The notes: a model not told the origin generated them from the sequence alone. Positions 43,486 through 53,700 are shown, counted from the stretch's first letter. The stretch: 64,000 bases of DNA from Mucilaginibacter celer (GCF_003576455.2 NZ_CP032869.1:3162001-3226000); one strand, 5' to 3'. Numbers and translations are program-made.

Positions 43486-45642
43486 ATGTCAATAAACAAA
43501 AGGGAAGTAAAAAGTTTCTTTTACAGTCAATATTTTTCAGATGGCATCAGGATCTGTATAGGCATTTTACTGCCTTCGTTGCTGTTAATGCAGTTTGGCA
43601 AGTTTGATCTGGGCCTAACCCTTTCGCTGGGCGCATTGTGTATTTGCGTAATTGACACACCCGGACCGGTGTCGCACAAGCGCAACGCCATGGCAGCGGG
43701 CAACCTGTGTTTGTTTTTGGTGGCGGTTATCACCGGCTTCGCACGTCTTAATGTATTTACGCTCGGTATCGAAATTACCTTTTTCGCCTTTTTGTTTTCC
43801 ATGTTTACGGTGTATGGCAACAGGGCGGCTTCGGTAGGTACCTGTTCATTGCTCATCATGATTTTCATGATGGATAAAGCGCTTGATGCACCCGAGGTTT
43901 TGGGTTACAGTGCCATCATTCTGGCCGGTGGCGTTTGGTATATGATATTCAGCCTGCTGTTTTTCGGCATCCGCCCCTATCGCGCAGCCCAGCAGGCCCT
44001 TGGCGAAAACGTAACCGATATAGCCCGCTTTTTACGCATTAAGGCCGATTTTTATTTGTCGGATACCGATATCGATGCCAATTATCACAAGCTGGTTTCC
44101 AAACAGATCCAGGTGAGCCAACACCAGGATGCCGTGCGCGAACTACTGTTTAAAAGCCGCATTATGGCCCGCGAATCTACCGCGCCGAGCAGGATACTGG
44201 TATTAACTTTTGTTGACCTGGTGGATATTTATGAGCAGATTATGGCTACGCATTATGATTATGGTCACATCCGCGAGCAGTTTAAAGATACCGGCATCCT
44301 GGCCGAAATAGCCCGCATTATCCACAGCATGGCCGACGAACTGGACGATATAGCATACATTGTGCTATCCAATACCCGCCGCCGCCACCTTACCGATTTT
44401 ACAACCGAGCTGGAGAAGCTAAAACTAAAAATTGATTCGATTGGCAAAAGCAAACACGAAACAAGCAACCTTGTACTTAAAAAAATCCTGATCAATCTGC
44501 GCTCGCTGAACGAGGGGATCAATAACATTTACAAATATTACAGCTCAAAAGCAGCCGAATCATTAAACGCGCCCAAGGGCGACGTGGAGTACACCGCCTT
44601 TGTATCCCACCAGGATTTTGCCCCGCATATCTTCTTTGATAACTTTACGCTGGCCTCCGGGGCGTTTAAACATGCCTTGCGGGTGGCGCTGGTTTGTTTG
44701 GTGGGCTTTATTACCGCCAAATTTGTATCGCTGGGACACCACAGTTACTGGGTGTTGCTTACCATTATTGTAATTTTAAAGCCAGGCTTCAGTCTCTCAA
44801 AACAGCGTAATTACCAACGTTTAATAGGCACCATTGGCGGCGGCGTTATCGGCATTGCCATATTAACCTTTATCCCCAATGTAACGGCACAATTCATTTT
44901 CCTGGTGATATTTATGCTGGGGGCTTACAGCTTTCAGCGCCTTAATTATGTAGTAAGCGTTATTTTCATGACGCCTTATGTGCTTATCCTGTTTAAGTTT
45001 TTAGGCGTAGGATTACTGGATGTAGCCCAGGAGCGCATCCTCGACACCATTATCGGCTCGAGCATAGCGCTTATTGCCAGCTACCTGATATTCCCCACCT
45101 GGGAGTTTGAACAGATCCAGGAGACCCTGCGCGAGGTTATTGTGGCCAATATCAACTACCTGGTTACCATTGCCGAAAGCATCTCGGGCAAAACCATCAG
45201 CGTAACAACTTATAAACTGGCCCGTAAAGAGGTTTACGTAAAATCCGCCAACCTCTCGGCCGCTTTCGAACGGATGACTTCCGAACCCAAAAGCAAACAG
45301 CGTAAAATAAAAGATGTACACAAGTTTGTGGTACTTAACCACATCCTCTCATCCTACATCGCCACCATAGCCTCGGCACAAAGCAAAAAAGAAATTCCCG
45401 TAGCCCATCCCGACGCCATGAGGCTGATTAAAAAAAGCATCACCGTACTTAATGATACCGGCAAAAAGCTGGAAGCTCAAAATATTGATTTCAATATCGG
45501 TAAAATCCCTGTTTTGGATCCGGAAACTGAAAAACCGGTACAACGGGCCGAAGATGTGCTGCTAAAAGAGCAGCTGGGTTTTATTAATAAGATCAGTTAT
45601 GATATTGCTAAGATTACGGATGGGATATTGTCTGAACCGTGA
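43486..45642 (+). CDS. FUSC-family inner-membrane protein (YccS-like)
   Basis: The protein has two groups of about six transmembrane segments (near 20-180 and 390-520 of the product) separated by a cytosolic helical domain, as in the YccS/YhfK and aromatic-acid exporter relatives of the FUSC superfamily. The first membrane group contains GLTLSLGALCICVIDTPGPVSHKRNAM and the second YWVLLTIIVILKPGFSLSKQRNYQRLIGTIGGGVIG, the typical FUSC signature. An exporter role is probable, but the substrate is unknown. I start at ATG 43486; an ATG at 43456 adds ten residues. The last codons (LSEP) lie in a dispersed repeat. Confidence 0.87.
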   Translation: MSINKREVKSFFYSQYFSDGIRICIGILLPSLLLMQFGKFDLGLTLSLGALCICVIDTPGPVSHKRNAMAAGNLCLFLVAVITGFARLNVFTLGIEITFFAFLFSMFTVYGNRAASVGTCSLLIMIFMMDKALDAPEVLGYSAIILAGGVWYMIFSLLFFGIRPYRAAQQALGENVTDIARFLRIKADFYLSDTDIDANYHKLVSKQIQVSQHQDAVRELLFKSRIMARESTAPSRILVLTFVDLVDIYEQIMATHYDYGHIREQFKDTGILAEIARIIHSMADELDDIAYIVLSNTRRRHLTDFTTELEKLKLKIDSIGKSKHETSNLVLKKILINLRSLNEGINNIYKYYSSKAAESLNAPKGDVEYTAFVSHQDFAPHIFFDNFTLASGAFKHALRVALVCLVGFITAKFVSLGHHSYWVLLTIIVILKPGFSLSKQRNYQRLIGTIGGGVIGIAILTFIPNVTAQFIFLVIFMLGAYSFQRLNYVVSVIFMTPYVLILFKFLGVGLLDVAQERILDTIIGSSIALIASYLIFPTWEFEQIQETLREVIVANINYLVTIAESISGKTISVTTYKLARKEVYVKSANLSAAFERMTSEPKSKQRKIKDVHKFVVLNHILSSYIATIASAQSKKEIPVAHPDAMRLIKKSITVLNDTGKKLEAQNIDFNIGKIPVLDPETEKPVQRAEDVLLKEQLGFINKISYDIAKITDGILSEP

Positions 45643-45660
45643 TTTTGGGGGATTGATAGG
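45630..45660. repeat. GTCTGAACC repeat fragment at the FUSC 3' end
   Basis: TTGTCTGAACCGTGATTTTG matches the left end of the elements at 6853 and 47973. It provides the last codons and the stop of the FUSC gene. Confidence 0.65.
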
Positions 45661-45674
45661 ATGGGCAGGATTTT

Positions 45675-45776
45675 GTCTGAATCAGAATTTACAGAATTTT
45701 AGGATTTTCAGAATTGCTTTGTTACGATCAGACTTGATTCTGTTAATTCTCAAATTCTGTAAATTCTGATTCAGAC
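45675..45776. repeat. Dispersed CAGAATTT inverted repeat, copy 3
   Basis: GTCTGAATCAGAATTTACAG and CTGTAAATTCTGATTCAGAC form the ends with TTTTCAGAATT and ATTCTGTTAATTC inside. It is 32 bases past the FUSC stop and closest in sequence to the copy at 35453. Confidence 0.9.
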
Positions 45777-45872
45777 AACTTGTTTAAACCTATAAATTAA
45801 ATTATTTCTAAATACAAAAATACCGGGTTACAAGGATAGGTTGCTAAGGTTTTTTCCCTACTTTAGCCATTG

Positions 45873-47018
45873 ATGATACCTGTTGTTTCAAAACTCCCCC
45901 AAACCGGAACTACGATTTTCACCGTGATGTCGGCCCTGGCCAACGAGCTGGGGGCTATCAACCTGTCGCAAGGTTTTCCAGATTATGATTGTTCGCCCGA
46001 GCTCATCGAGCTGGTTAATAAGGCCATGAAAGCCGGGCACAACCAGTACGCTCCAATGGCCGGGGTAATGGCCCTGCGTGAGCGTATTGCCGAAAAAACA
46101 GAGAAACTTTACGGCGCTGTTTACAATCCCGAAACGGAGATCACCATCACTGCCGGAGGCACGCAGGCCATATTTACGGCCATAAGTGCGGTGATCCACC
46201 CTAATGATGAGGTGATTATTTTTGAGCCTGCTTTTGATTGCTACGCCCCTGCCATTAAACTGATGGGCGGCGTGGTAAAATCCTTAGCGCTCGAACCGCC
46301 CGATTATCGCATTGCCTGGGATATGGTGAAACGACTCATCAACCAAAAAACAAAAATGATTATCCTTAACTCGCCGCATAACCCCACCGCTACCATTTTG
46401 CGTAAGGAGGATATAGACGAGCTAAGCGCACTGGTAAAAAACCAGGATATTTTGATTTTGAGCGATGAGGTTTACGAACACCTGATATATGATGGCGAAA
46501 CCCACCACAGCATGGCCCGCTACCCCGATCTGCAGCAACGCAGCTTCATCGTGGCATCGTTCGGCAAGCCTTTTCATGCCACCGGCTGGAAGGTTGGCTA
46601 TTGTATGGCACCGGCTTATTTGATGAATGAGTTCCGCAAAATTCACCAGTTTTTGGTGTTCGCCGTGAATACGCCTATCCAGTATGCCATTGCCGAACAT
46701 TTAAAAAATGAAGAAACTTACCTGGGCTTAACAGCATTTTTTACTGAGAAGCGCGACTACTTCCGCAAAGGCCTTGAGCAAACCCGTTTTGAGCTTTTAC
46801 CATGCTCCGGATCGTACTTTCAATCAGTAAGTTACCGTGGCCTTAGCGATGAAAAAGACACCGATTATTCTATCCGCATAGCCAAGGAATTTGGGGTGGC
46901 TACCATACCGGTTTCGGCCTTTTACAGCAAGGGGATAGATCATCATGTATTACGATTTTGTTTCGCCAAAAGGCAAGAAACTTTGGATAAAGCCGTTGAT
47001 AGGTTAATTCGTATTTAA
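45873..47018 (+). CDS. Methionine/glutamine-type aminotransferase (class I/II)
   Basis: The 381-residue PLP enzyme belongs to the kynurenine/glutamine transaminase-like branch (YbdL): NLSQGFPDYDCSPELIELV, ITAGGTQAIFTAISAVI, LNSPHNPTATILRKED, and the Schiff-base lysine in SFGKPFHATGWKVGYC (Lys232). These enzymes transaminate methionine, aromatic amino acids or glutamine, often rebuilding methionine from its keto acid. I start at ATG 45873; the codon before it is TTG. The sequence TACTTTAG, six bases before it, is a possible weak -7 box. The nitrilase-family gene downstream supports a glutamine-transaminase role. Confidence 0.9.
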   Translation: MIPVVSKLPQTGTTIFTVMSALANELGAINLSQGFPDYDCSPELIELVNKAMKAGHNQYAPMAGVMALRERIAEKTEKLYGAVYNPETEITITAGGTQAIFTAISAVIHPNDEVIIFEPAFDCYAPAIKLMGGVVKSLALEPPDYRIAWDMVKRLINQKTKMIILNSPHNPTATILRKEDIDELSALVKNQDILILSDEVYEHLIYDGETHHSMARYPDLQQRSFIVASFGKPFHATGWKVGYCMAPAYLMNEFRKIHQFLVFAVNTPIQYAIAEHLKNEETYLGLTAFFTEKRDYFRKGLEQTRFELLPCSGSYFQSVSYRGLSDEKDTDYSIRIAKEFGVATIPVSAFYSKGIDHHVLRFCFAKRQETLDKAVDRLIRI

Positions 47019-47025
47019 TTTTTTT

Positions 47026-47190
47026 GGTTCATGGTTCATAGTTGATGGATCATAGCCGAATCATTTAAGTTTGATTAGGTTCATGGATCACAGTTCATTG
47101 ATCATGGCCGAGTCGTTTAAGTTTTACCGGAATGGATTAGCCCCCCATGCATTTTTTGCCATGAACCATGATCCATCAACCATGAACTAC
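47026..47190. repeat. Word-built inverted and tandem repeat between the pair
   Basis: Left and right ends carry GGTTCATGGTTCATAGTTGATGG and CCATCAACCATGAAC, which pair. Between them two tandem copies of CATAGCCGAATCATTTAAG or CATGGCCGAGTCGTTTAAG occur about 60 bases apart. The right arm ends five bases before the nitrilase start. Confidence 0.75.
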
Positions 47191-47195
47191 TAACT

Positions 47196-47978
47196 ATGGA
47201 AAATTTAAAAATTACAGTTTTTCAAGGCTACCTTTTTTGGGAAAATACCGATAAAAATCTTCAGAATATCACGCTCCGCTTATCCGGTGGTATCCGCGAA
47301 AAAACAGACCTCATCATACTGCCCGAAATGTTCACAACCGGCTTCAGCATGAACGCCGCCGAACTGGCCGAGCCCATGAATGGCAAAACCATGCAATGGA
47401 TGGAAAAAACCGCCCAACAGTATGATTGCGTAATAACCGGTAGTTTAATCATTAAAGAGAACGGAAAATACTACAACCGCCTCATCTGGATGCGCCCCGA
47501 TGGCACTTATAATCATTACGATAAACGCCATCTTTTCGGCATGGGCAAAGAAGATGAAACCTACACCGCCGGTACCGAAAAGCTTTTTATTGAACTAAAC
47601 GGCTGGCGCATTTGCCCGGTAATCTGTTACGATCTTCGCTTCCCGGTATGGCTGCGTAACGTGGAGCAAAACCCTTACGATCTGCTCATCATCGTTGCCA
47701 ACTGGCCCGAGCGCCGCGCCGCTCACTGGCGCACCCTCATCCCCGCCCGCGCGGTTGAAAACCAGGCTTATGTAATTGCAGTTAACCGTGTTGGCCATGA
47801 TGGTAACGAAGTTTACCACAGCGGCGATTCAACCTGTATCGATCCTGCAGGCAATGTGGTTTATTATAAACGGGACGAAGAGGATCTTTACACTTTCAGC
47901 ATTATTGGCGATGAAGTGGCGAAAGTACGTAAGGCATTGCCTTTTTTGAAGGATGCGGATGAGTTTAGGATTGTCTGA
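47196..47978 (+). CDS. Nitrilase-superfamily omega-amidase
   Basis: The 260-residue protein has the Glu-Lys-Cys triad of C-N hydrolases: Glu44 in LPEMFTTGF, Lys110 in HYDKRHLFGMG and Cys144 in VICYDLRFPVW. Its size and the KRHLF motif match the YafV/Nit2-type omega-amidases, which hydrolyse alpha-ketoglutaramate (from glutamine transamination) to alpha-ketoglutarate and ammonia. The preceding aminotransferase could supply that substrate. Its stop codon lies at the start of a dispersed repeat. Confidence 0.9.
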   Translation: MENLKITVFQGYLFWENTDKNLQNITLRLSGGIREKTDLIILPEMFTTGFSMNAAELAEPMNGKTMQWMEKTAQQYDCVITGSLIIKENGKYYNRLIWMRPDGTYNHYDKRHLFGMGKEDETYTAGTEKLFIELNGWRICPVICYDLRFPVWLRNVEQNPYDLLIIVANWPERRAAHWRTLIPARAVENQAYVIAVNRVGHDGNEVYHSGDSTCIDPAGNVVYYKRDEEDLYTFSIIGDEVAKVRKALPFLKDADEFRIV

Positions 47979-48161
47979 ACCGGGATTTGGGGGGATTTTT
48001 TTGATTAATAGGATTTTCTTTTTGATTAGAGAAAATTCTGTTATACAAAAAGTCCCCTTAAAATAACTGTTCAAAATCCTGCCCATCCCATAAATCTACC
48101 CAAATCCCGGTTCAGACAAAATCCAACCCATCCCACACCCCACCCAAATCCCGGTTCAGAC
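47973..48161. repeat. Large GTCTGAACCGGGATTTGGGG inverted repeat with doubled right arm
   Basis: GTCTGAACCGGGATTTGG at the left pairs with CCAAATCCCGGTTCAGAC at the right. The right arm is followed after a short spacer by a second imperfect copy, so two right ends are present. The left end overlaps the nitrilase stop codon (GTC TGA). Confidence 0.85.
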
Positions 48162-48238
48162 AACCCTTAGTTTTCTTCCACTTCATACAAAATTCATAAC
48201 CAATTTGAATTTTTGTTCTGTTGAATTAGAAGAAGGAA

Positions 48239-49513
48239 ATGCGAACTATAAAATCCCTGCTATTTATATCCCCTTTGTTTTTTAGTTTATTATCACAAAA
48301 GGCCGATGCACAGACAGACACGTTAAAAATCAATTTTCAAGACGCTGAAAAACAGTTTATTGAAAATAACCTGAGCCTGCTTGCCCAAAAGTATAATGTT
48401 GATGCCTCAAAGGCACTCATACAACAAGCTAAACTGTGGGATAACCCTACCCTGAGCACCGATCAGAACATTCATGACGGTAGCACTAACAAATTTTTTA
48501 ACCACAGCAACGGCGGCGGACAAATTTTTGTTCAGCTGAGCCAGGTTTTTACCACGGCCGGTAAGCGCGGCAAACAGGTTAAAGTGGCCGAAGACGACTT
48601 GAAAGTTCAGGAAGCCGCTTTTAATGATTTGATGCGCAACCTGAAGTATAACCTGCAGCTTGATTTCAGCCAGCTGGCTACGCTTAACGCGCAGCAGATG
48701 GTTTACCAAAACGAGGTTAAATCGGCTACCGAGCTGGTTAACGCCATCCAAAAATCGTACGATGTGGGCAACACATCTATGAAGGATCTGATCCGACTGA
48801 AAGCTTTGTTATTTGGATTGCAAAACGACATGGTGGAAAACAACCGCCAGATCAACGATCTGCAAACCGAGCTTAAAACACTGCTGCAAACCAAAGAAAC
48901 CACGTTTATCCAACCGATTGTTAATGATAAACCGGCTGAAAACGTTGATCTCGACATCCAATCGTTAATTAGCCAGGCCATGGCCAACCGCCCGGATTAC
49001 CTTTCTAACCAGTACCAGTTAAGCTCGGCCACCCATAACCTCGCCTATCAAAAAGCTTTGGCCGTGCCCGATGTTACTGTTGGTGTAGCTTATGACCAGA
49101 ACAGCAGCTACGCGCCGCATTATTATGGCTTACAGATCGGTTTCCCTATCCCTTTGTTTAACCGCAACCAGGGCAATATCAAATCGGCCCAATACAATAT
49201 CAAAAGCCAGGAAAGCACTTTAAAGCAAAGCGAATTCCAGCTAAAAAATGATGTTGTAGCAGCAGTTAATCAATATAAATTAAATCAACAACTGTTTTCA
49301 ACCCAGCAGGTTGCCTTTAACGAGCAGTACGATAAACTGTTTGGCAGCATGCTGAAAAGCTTTCAGCAGCGCCAGATAAGCCTGGTTGAGTTTGTTGATT
49401 TTTTTGATACTTATAAAGATACCAAGCTCAAAATACTACAGCAGCAATACAACCTGCAAAAAGCCATTGCCGATTTAAACTTTGCTACCGGCACTACCAT
49501 AATTAAATCCTGA
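48239..49513 (+). CDS. TolC-family outer-membrane protein of the metal-efflux system (CusC/CzcC-like)
   Basis: The 424-residue protein has a signal peptide (1-24) and two OEP repeats with long helices (SLLAQKYNVDASKALIQQAKLW and FQLKNDVVAAVNQYKLNQQ). It lacks a lipobox, unlike the drug-efflux partner at 21.4 kb. It opens an operon with a periplasmic adaptor 20 bases downstream and then a CzcA-type pump, so it is the outer-membrane channel for metal export. LAVPDVTVGVAYDQNSSYAPHYYGLQIGFPIPLFNRNQG is typical of CzcC-like proteins. Confidence 0.9.
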   Translation: MRTIKSLLFISPLFFSLLSQKADAQTDTLKINFQDAEKQFIENNLSLLAQKYNVDASKALIQQAKLWDNPTLSTDQNIHDGSTNKFFNHSNGGGQIFVQLSQVFTTAGKRGKQVKVAEDDLKVQEAAFNDLMRNLKYNLQLDFSQLATLNAQQMVYQNEVKSATELVNAIQKSYDVGNTSMKDLIRLKALLFGLQNDMVENNRQINDLQTELKTLLQTKETTFIQPIVNDKPAENVDLDIQSLISQAMANRPDYLSNQYQLSSATHNLAYQKALAVPDVTVGVAYDQNSSYAPHYYGLQIGFPIPLFNRNQGNIKSAQYNIKSQESTLKQSEFQLKNDVVAAVNQYKLNQQLFSTQQVAFNEQYDKLFGSMLKSFQQRQISLVEFVDFFDTYKDTKLKILQQQYNLQKAIADLNFATGTTIIKS

Positions 49514-49533
49514 CAAATTTTTTAAAACTTACT

Positions 49534-50634
49534 ATGATGAAAAGAGAAACGCTGTTTTCCGGCATCTCAGCTTTACTATTGCTTGCCGCCTGCAAGGGCA
49601 AAACGCCTCCTGTGGTTGAAAACAAACAGGTTTGCGTATCCGATTCGATGGCTCGCATGATCACTATTGATACTGCCAAAACCACAACCATAAAAAATGA
49701 GCTGAGCCTCTCGGGCGAGGTATCATACGATGATAACGCCGTAGTGAAGGTATTCCCGTTTTCGGGCGGACAGGTGCTTGACGTTAAGGTATCCCTTGGC
49801 GATAAAGTTACCAAAGGCCAAACCCTGGCTATTGTACGCAGCGCCGATGTAGCCGGTAACTATACTGATCTCACCTCGTCGAAAGCCGATGTATCTATCG
49901 CCAAACGCCAGTTAGAACAAGCAGAATACCTGTACAAAAACGGCATCTCGAGCGAACGCGATTACACCGAGGCTAAAGAAAATTTCAACAAGGCCGAAGC
50001 TGCTTATAACAAAGTAAAAGAGCAAATAGCCATTAACGGCGGCGGCAACACAAGCGCCGGTGGCACCTTGGTTATCAAAGCGCCTGAAAGCGGTTTTGTG
50101 GTTGAGAAAAACATCACAGCAGGCAGCTTTATCCGCCCGGATAATAATAACGCCATGTTCACTATCTCCAACATGAAAGATGTTTGGATTTGGGCCAACG
50201 TTTTCGAATCAGACATTGCCAAGGTTAAAACCGGTTATACCGCAAGGGTTACTACCGTTGCTTACCCTGATAAAGTTTTTACTGGTAAGGTTGATGCCAT
50301 CAGTTCGGTGCTTGATCCGGATAATAAGGTAATGAAAATCAAAATCGTGCTGCCAAATGATGGCATGTTGTTAAAGCCAGAAATGTTTACCAATGTGGTG
50401 ATCAGCAATACAGATAAGGCACAATCGGTATCGGTACCCGCCAAAGCGGTAGTTTTTGATAACAGCAAAAACTTTGTAGTGATCTATAACAACAAATGCG
50501 ACCTAAAACTGCGCGAAGTAAGCGTAATTAAAACGGTTGAGGATACCAGCTATATCGCTTCGGGCTTAAAACCGGGCGACAGGGTGATTTCAAAAAACCA
50601 ATTGCTGTTGTACGATGCCCTTGCTGGTGACTAA
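49534..50634 (+). CDS. Metal-efflux RND adaptor lipoprotein (CusB/CzcB-like)
   Basis: The 366-residue adaptor has a lipoprotein signal (LLLAAC, Cys20), then lipoyl and hairpin domains (VFPFSGGQVLDVKVSLGDKVTKGQTLAIVRS), a barrel domain and a membrane-proximal domain (VSVPAKAVVFDNSKNFVVIYNN). KNGISSERDYTEAKENF and ITAGSFIRPDNNNAMFTISNMKDVWIWANVFESDIAKVKTG are typical of the CzcB family. No obvious His-rich metal-binding tail is seen. It sits between the channel and the pump genes. Confidence 0.91.
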   Translation: MMKRETLFSGISALLLLAACKGKTPPVVENKQVCVSDSMARMITIDTAKTTTIKNELSLSGEVSYDDNAVVKVFPFSGGQVLDVKVSLGDKVTKGQTLAIVRSADVAGNYTDLTSSKADVSIAKRQLEQAEYLYKNGISSERDYTEAKENFNKAEAAYNKVKEQIAINGGGNTSAGGTLVIKAPESGFVVEKNITAGSFIRPDNNNAMFTISNMKDVWIWANVFESDIAKVKTGYTARVTTVAYPDKVFTGKVDAISSVLDPDNKVMKIKIVLPNDGMLLKPEMFTNVVISNTDKAQSVSVPAKAVVFDNSKNFVVIYNNKCDLKLREVSVIKTVEDTSYIASGLKPGDRVISKNQLLLYDALAGD

Positions 50635-50639
50635 GTATT

Positions 50640-50735
50640 AAGTCGAAAGTCATTAGTCGCAAGTTAAAAGCCTTTTTGGCAAGTTGAAGAACTCCTTTTC
50701 TCGACTTAAAACTTAAGACTAACGACTATAAACTT
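50640..50735. repeat. Imperfect inverted repeat inside the metal-efflux operon
   Basis: AAGTCGAAAGTCATTAGTCG (50640-50659 and onward to 50670) pairs imperfectly over about 31 bases with CTTAAGACTAACGACTATAAACTT (ending 50735). It fills the gap between adaptor and pump and has no T tract, so it need not stop transcription. Confidence 0.7.
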
Positions 50736-50770
50736 AACAGCTTAACCTAAAACTCAATACCGATTTAACA

Positions 50771-53700
50771 ATGAACAAATTCATTAAAAATATAGTATAT
50801 TTCTCGCTAAGGCACCGCTACTTCGTGTTTTTCATGACACTGATTACGGCTGTAATTGGCGTTTGGAGCTATACCAACACCCCTATTGAAACATTTCCGG
50901 ATGTTACCAATACCCAGATCATTATTATAGCCCAGTGGCCGGGCCGCAGCGCCGAAGAAGTTGAAAAAATGATCACCATCCCCATGGAGACCGTTTTAAA
51001 CTCGGTACAAAAAAAGGCTAACCTCCGTACCACTTCGGCTTTCGGTTTATCATACGTGCGTATCATTTTTGATGATGATGTGGATGATGCCTTTGCCCGC
51101 CAGCAGGTACTAAGCCGCCTGGGCAATGCCGATTTACCCGACGGTGTAAAACCAGAAGTTGAGCCGCCATACGGCCCTACAGGCGAAATTTATCGCTATA
51201 CCTTAAAAAGCCGCACCAAGTCAATCCACGAGCTTACTGCTATACAGGATTGGGTGCTCGACCGCCAGTTTAAATCAGTACCCGGCGTTGCCGACGTGAA
51301 CAGCTTTGGCGGCGAGGAAAAAACTTACGAAGTGAGTGTTAACCCTGCCCTGCTGCGTAAATACGAGCTAACCTCCCTGGATGTGTACAATGCCATTAAC
51401 CGCAGTAATATTAACGTAGGCGGTGATGTGATTGAGAAAAACGACCAGGCTTATGTAGTACGCGGTATCGGTTTGATCAACAACATCGAAGAGATCCAGA
51501 ACATCATTATCAAAAATGTAAATAACGTGCCTATCCTGGCCCGCGATATTGCCGAGGTTAAGGAAGCCGGTTTGCCCCGCCTTGGCCAGGTAAGCCGCGA
51601 CAGGCAGAAAGACGTTATTGAGGGAATCATCGTAATGCGTAAAGGCGAAAACCCTGCCGAAGTTTTAGACAGGATCCGCGCCAAGGTTAAAGACCTGAAC
51701 GAAAACATTCTGCCTAAAGACGTTAAGATAGATACTTTTTACGACCGTACCAACCTGATGGACTTTTGTACCGAGACGGTGATCCACAACCTGTTGGAAG
51801 GTATTGTACTGGTAACCGTAATCGTACTCTTGTTTATGGCCGACTGGCGTACCACCCTTACCGTGGTGATCATCATCCCGCTGGCCTTGCTGTTTGCCTT
51901 TATATGTATGCGCATAAAGGGCATGAGCGCCAACCTGCTCTCGATGGGCGCGGTAGATTTCGGGATTATTATAGACGGCGCGGTGGTGATGGTTGAGGGC
52001 ATATTTGTGGCGCTTGATCATCGGGCCAAAGAAGTAGGCATGCAGAAGTTTAACGGCCTTGCCAAACTGGGTCTGTTTAAAAATGTAGGTGCCGAAATGG
52101 GCAAAGCCATCTTCTTTTCCAAACTCATCATCATTACCTGTTTGGTGCCCATCTTCGCTTTCCAGAAGGTAGAAGGTAAAATGTTTTCGCCGTTGGCTTA
52201 CACGCTTGGTTTCGCGTTGCTGGGTGCGTTGATATTTACGCTTACCCTGGTACCGGCGCTTTCAAGTATCTTACTAAGCAAAAACGTAAAAGAGAAACAC
52301 AACCCGGTTGTATTGTTTTTTGAAAACGGTATCCGCAAAATGTTTGGCTTTACCTATAAAAACCAAAAGCTGAGTTTAATTGTGGCTGTAGCCTTTATGG
52401 CGGTAACTTTCTTTTCTTTCAGATTTTTAGGATCGGAGTTTTTACCCGATTTGAATGAGGGCGCCCTTTGGGTTGAGGCCGAGCTGCCGATGAGCGTTTC
52501 GTTAAACGAGGCCGAAAGCATCAACCAGAAAATGATGCAGATCCTCGAAAAATTCCCCGAGGTAAAACAAACCCTTGCCCAGGTAGGCCGTACCAACGAT
52601 GGTACCGACCCCAAAGGATTTTTCAACGTACAGATCCAGGTGGATTTGAAAAATAAAAAGGAATGGCCTAAAGGTTTAACCGAGGATGCGCTGATAGCCC
52701 AGATGGATGCCCAGCTCACCAAAATACCGGGTGCGGTATTCAACTACTCGCAGCCTATCCGCGATAACGTGGACGAAGCCGTTGCGGGTGTAAACGCGTC
52801 GTTAGCGGTTAAAATTTTCGGCCCGGATTTCAATACGCTCGATCGTAAGGCTGATAGTGTGATGAGCATTTTAAAAGGCGTTCAGGGCGTTGAAGATTTG
52901 GGTGTATTACGTAACCTTGGCCAGCCCGAGTTCAGGATCGAGCTCGATCAGCGTAAGATGGCGTTGTACGGCGTATCAACCGCCGATGCCAACTCGGTAA
53001 TTGAAATGGCCATTGGCGGTAAAGCGGCTACCGAACTTTACGAGGGCGAACGCCATTTTGATGTACGGATCCGCTATCAAAAACAATTCAGGGATACACA
53101 GGATAAAATCGAAAACCTGATGGTACCTACACTTAACGGTTCGAAAATTGCCATTAAGGAGATTGCCTCTATTAAAACAACAACCGGTCCGGCGTTTATT
53201 TATCGTGATAACAACACCCGTTACATCGCGGTAAAATTCTCTATCCGCGGCCGCGATTTGGGCAGTACCATTGCCGAGGCGCAGCAGAAAGTTAACGCGC
53301 AGGTACACCTTGACCAGGGCTATTCATTTGCCTGGGCGGGCGAGTTTGAAAACCAGCAACGCGCTTCGGCTACCCTGGCGCACGTTGTGCCAATTTGTTT
53401 ACTGGTGATCTTCCTGATATTGTTCATCACTTTTGGTAATGTAAAAGACGCGTTTTTGGTTATCCTGAACGTACCGTTCGCATTAATTGGAGGTATTCTG
53501 GCCCTGCATATTACAGGTACAAACTTCAGTATCTCGGCTGGCATAGGTTTCATCGCCTTGTTTGGGGTTTGTATCCAGAATGGAGTGATCCTGATCTCGG
53601 TATTTAAGAAAAACCTTGAAGAACATATGCCTTTGGATACCGCCATTATGGAAGGTGTAATATCACGTGTACGCCCCGTAGTGATGACGGCGTTAATGGC

